A stretch of 64,000 bases of DNA from Candidatus Nitrosotalea sinensis (GTDB taxonomy: Archaea > Thermoproteota > Nitrososphaeria > Nitrososphaerales > Nitrosopumilaceae). Made by a program: the position numbers and the translations under genes. Shown piece after piece: positions 61,935-64,000 of the stretch (position 1 is the first letter of the stretch; each line of letters starts with the position of its first letter). The notes beneath the pieces are model-generated. The model did no database searches. It saw only the letters and a program-made list of their open reading frames with translations, and was not told the DNA's origin. Where the stretch lies: the NCBI RefSeq assembly GCF_900143675.1, contig NZ_FRFC01000005.1:147870-211869 (forward strand), given 5' to 3'.

Positions 61935-62009
61935 CGGGCCCGGGGGGACTCGAACCCACGACCTGCCGCTCCGCAAGCGGCCGCACTATCCAAGCTGTGC
62001 TACGGGTCC
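61935..62009 (-). tRNA. tRNA-Arg(GCG)
   Basis: A 75-base cloverleaf on the minus strand: acceptor GGACCCG / CGGGCCC, D-arm GCAC...GTGC, anticodon arm GCCGC-TTGCGGA-GCGGC (anticodon GCG, Arg codon CGC), T-loop TTCGAGT. Two mismatches disturb it: A3-C70 in the acceptor stem and U50-C64 in the T-stem. Both C residues lie in the part duplicated at 43514. CCA is not encoded. Confidence 0.9.
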
Positions 62010-62054
62010 ACAAATAAAACTCAGAACAGACCTGTTATAATATATTTCAAAAGC

Positions 62055-62762
62055 TTAGGAAACTTCTTTTTCGGCTTTTTTCACAAAGACATAGTTCATT
62101 ACAAGTCCTGCAATTATTGCACCGACAATAGGTCCAGCCCAGTACATCCAGTGATAGTCCCAGTAACCGGAGATTATTGCAGGTCCCAAAGTTCTTGCAG
62201 GATTCATACTTGCTCCTGTAAGTGGTACACCTACCAAGTGAAGCAAAAATATCATTCCACCAATTGCAAGACCATACATTCCTGCTGGCGCCTTTTTGTG
62301 CACGGCAGTCATGAATATGACAGTAACCAAGAAGAACGTGAAAATTGCTTCAAGTGTAAATCCAGAGACTACGCTGTTGTTGATGATAGCACTTGGTCCT
62401 CCCTGGGTTCCAAAGTGTACCTTATCTCCAAGTTGTGGCAAGATTGCCTTCAACGTTGATGCCGCAACAATTGCACCAATTATCTGAGATATGATATATC
62501 CAATTCCATCCTTGATGTTGATTCTTCTTGTCACAAGCATGGATATTGTAACAGCTGGATTGATGTGGCACCCAGATACATGACCAAATGTATAGACCAT
62601 CAAGCCTATTGCAGCACCATGTGCTAGTGCTATAACTACAAGTGAAGGAATAGTAAGAATAGAACCAAAATATGCAACTGACAGGATTATAGACAATGGC
62701 CCAAAGAAGACAAGGGCGTATGTGCCTATTGCTTCTGCAAGCCATGCACGAGTGTTAACCAT
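62055..62762 (-). CDS. aquaporin (MIP family)
   Basis: A 235-residue six-helix channel with both NPA boxes: SGCHINPAVT (about 63-72) and ASMNPARTLGP (about 184-194). It passes water or small neutral solutes. The Arg after the second NPA (NPAR), part of the selectivity filter, is present. GlpF or AqpM-type not resolved. Start ATG 62762. Confidence 0.94.
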   Translation of the reverse strand: MVNTRAWLAEAIGTYALVFFGPLSIILSVAYFGSILTIPSLVVIALAHGAAIGLMVYTFGHVSGCHINPAVTISMLVTRRINIKDGIGYIISQIIGAIVAASTLKAILPQLGDKVHFGTQGGPSAIINNSVVSGFTLEAIFTFFLVTVIFMTAVHKKAPAGMYGLAIGGMIFLLHLVGVPLTGASMNPARTLGPAIISGYWDYHWMYWAGPIVGAIIAGLVMNYVFVKKAEKEVS

Positions 62763-62839
62763 TACTCACTTTGACCTCAGAATATACAATATAAAACATT
62801 CGAAACAAACAGGCAAAAAATAATAGGGAATGACATTCA

Positions 62840-63307
62840 ATGACTCATATGTTATCAGAAGGAGATGCAGTTCCAGATTTTGAGTTAAAAAACTCTGAAG
62901 GCAAGATTGTGAAAAAATCAGATCTAAAAGGAAAAAAGTATGTAGTCTATTTTTATCCAAAGGACTTTACTCCAGGATGCACCACAGAAGCTGCCGAGTT
63001 TGCACAAGACTATAAAAAATTCAAGTCAGAAGGAATTGAGATAATCGGCATAAGTCCAGATGATGAGGAATCTCACAAAAAATTTGGTGAAAAAATGAAG
63101 GTCCCATTCATCCTACTTGCAGATACAGAAAAAGATGTAGCAAAAAAGTTTGGAGTATGGGGCAAGAAACAATTCATGGGTCGTGAATACATGGGCGTAA
63201 ACAGAACTACCTTTTTGATAAATGAAAAAGGAAAAATCCTAAAGGTTTTTGAAAAAGTAAAACCAGCAGGTCACGCACAAGAAGTGCTAGATGCCTTTAA
63301 GGCTTGA
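62840..63307 (+). CDS. peroxiredoxin (Bcp/PrxQ type)
   Basis: A 155-residue thiol peroxidase that reduces H2O2 or organic peroxides. Peroxidatic Cys47 in FTPGCTTEAAEF; the resolving Cys found five residues later in many Bcp proteins is absent (Ala), so it is probably a one-Cys form needing an external thiol. The rest of the fold (YVVYFYPKDFTP; GISPDDEESHKKF) is typical. The TTG/ATG region gives ATG at 62840; Met4 is an alternative. Confidence 0.94.
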   Translation: MTHMLSEGDAVPDFELKNSEGKIVKKSDLKGKKYVVYFYPKDFTPGCTTEAAEFAQDYKKFKSEGIEIIGISPDDEESHKKFGEKMKVPFILLADTEKDVAKKFGVWGKKQFMGREYMGVNRTTFLINEKGKILKVFEKVKPAGHAQEVLDAFKA

Positions 63308-64000
63308 ATCCTGCTGGAAGTGTAGTTCTGAAAGTAGATTTTGGTTTAGGTGGCTCTGCAGCTGGCGGTGGAGCAGTTGTTGTACTGGTACTAGATGAAG
63401 CACCTGTAAACTGCTTGTCTGCTGGATGATATGATAATCTCTTTCTTGTTGCAAAATACTTGTTACCAGTGTAACCTGTTGAGCTAATCTTTGCATATGC
63501 AGGAGCTACTTCACCTACCATTGGTTCTGCTGCACTAGGTGTTGGTTCTGGTGCTGCTTCTGGTTTTGGAGCTGGTTTCATTCCTGCTGGAAGTGTACCG
63601 TGAGTTGGACCTGATGCTGCTGGTCGTTGTTGTGGTTTTGGTTCTGGCTTTGGCTCTGGTTTTGGTTCAGATGATTTGAATCCTGCTGGAAGTGTACCGT
63701 GAGTTGGACCTGATGCTGCTGGTCGTTGTTGTGGTTTTGGTTCTGGCTTTGGCTCTTCAGAAACATATGTCTCTGCTACATCAGAACCTTTTGCTTTCCA
63801 CATCGATTTCTTTTCTTGTGGTTGCATTCCTGCTGGAAGTGTACCGTGAGTTGGACCTGATGCTGCTGGTCGTTGTTGTGGTTTTGGTTCTGGCTTTGGC
63901 TCTGCAGCTGGCGGTGGAGCAGTTGTTGTACTGGTACTAGATGAAGCACCTGTAAACCGCTTGTCTGCCGGATGATATGATAATCTATTTCTTGTTGCTA
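63297..64000 (-). CDS. Pro-rich tandem-repeat protein (5' end outside window)
   Basis: The frame is open to the right edge of the window, so the N-terminus is missing; an ATG at 63827 is internal. The visible 234 residues consist of repeated blocks: PKPEPKPQQRPAASGPTHGT (three copies, each followed by LPAG), plus a larger block RLSYHPADKxFTGASSSTST found twice. It is low-complexity, Pro/Ala/Thr-rich, without signal or membrane segments in the visible part. It overlaps the 3' end of the peroxiredoxin gene by 11 bp. Function unknown. Confidence 0.7.
   Translation of the reverse strand, partial: ATRNRLSYHPADKRFTGASSSTSTTTAPPPAAEPKPEPKPQQRPAASGPTHGTLPAGMQPQEKKSMWKAKGSDVAETYVSEEPKPEPKPQQRPAASGPTHGTLPAGFKSSEPKPEPKPEPKPQQRPAASGPTHGTLPAGMKPAPKPEAAPEPTPSAAEPMVGEVAPAYAKISSTGYTGNKYFATRKRLSYHPADKQFTGASSSTSTTTAPPPAAEPPKPKSTFRTTLPAGFKP
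63586..63930. repeat. coding tandem repeats in the Pro-rich protein
   Basis: Three near-identical units of roughly 70-85 bp begin at about 63587, 63680 and 63829; each encodes the LPAG-...-PKPEPKP block. They are almost identical at DNA level, so the repeats expanded recently or are homogenised. They are in frame and are not CRISPR. Confidence 0.7.

Noticed and set aside
63586..63930. CRISPR-like repeat array
   Set aside because: Units are contiguous, in frame and coding; there are no unique spacers between short repeats.

Overview
The window is chromosomal DNA of an ammonia-oxidising-type thaumarchaeon (Nitrososphaerota, probably Nitrosopumilales). The evidence is an AT-rich genome with many TTG/GTG starts and leaderless promoters, class I lysyl-tRNA synthetase, archaeal Elp3, the CofG/CofH pair for coenzyme F420, a two-domain multicopper oxidase, a fragment resembling the N-terminal part of the Nitrosopumilus S-layer protein, a PEF-CTERM surface protein, and many stand-alone winged-helix and Lrp-ligand-domain proteins. 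The species cannot be fixed from sequence alone.

Region 1 (0-34.8 kb) is mostly housekeeping: methionine aminopeptidase (5' end cut off by the window), a DUF1512 membrane protein, an FAD-linked oxidase, a glycosyltransferase, an HtrA protease, the multicopper oxidase, a CbtA-like membrane protein, cofG-cofH-tldE, a Ca2+ exchanger, purM, elp3-lysS, a thioredoxin reductase-like protein, a MarR-MFS efflux operon, a Dps-like protein, a UbiA prenyltransferase and a PLP enzyme fused to a rhodanese-like domain. At 2317-2522 lies an unannotated, highly structured element (a closing stem around three arms) that I read as a new non-coding RNA. Several promoters carry clean palindromic operators.

Region 2 (34.8-43.4 kb) encodes surface and secreted proteins: PEF-CTERM protein, a tail-fibre-like protein, a YVTN beta-propeller and a 943-residue beta-helix/HYR protein, plus a second MFS pump.

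Region 3 (43.5-61.9 kb) looks like an accessory island. It is bounded on the right by a tRNA-Arg(GCG) gene on the minus strand and on the left by a direct repeat of the 3' end of that tRNA (14 identical bases, about 20 of 22 with one gap). No integrase is visible. The island holds redox and stress genes: ferredoxin, NDH-2-like and ferredoxin-reductase-like flavoproteins, Rieske protein, alcohol dehydrogenase, PoxB-like pyruvate oxidase, three universal stress proteins, small zinc proteins, patatin, DUF488, a Mug-type glycosylase and MarC.

The main discovery is a shared promoter element inside this island: TGCA-N10-TGCA-N6-TGCA. It lies almost always 33-34 bp upstream of the start codon, directly before the TATA region. 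It precedes the ferredoxin-zinc protein-patatin operon, a small membrane protein, the ADH-pyruvate oxidase operon, two paralogous unknown-protein/USP operons, and (as a shared bidirectional form) the divergent Rieske and DUF1059 genes. A ribbon-helix-helix protein in the island (54064-54612) is the best candidate regulator. Together these suggest one redox/energy-stress regulon. To the right of the tRNA are an aquaporin, a peroxiredoxin and a Pro-rich repeat protein that runs off the window.
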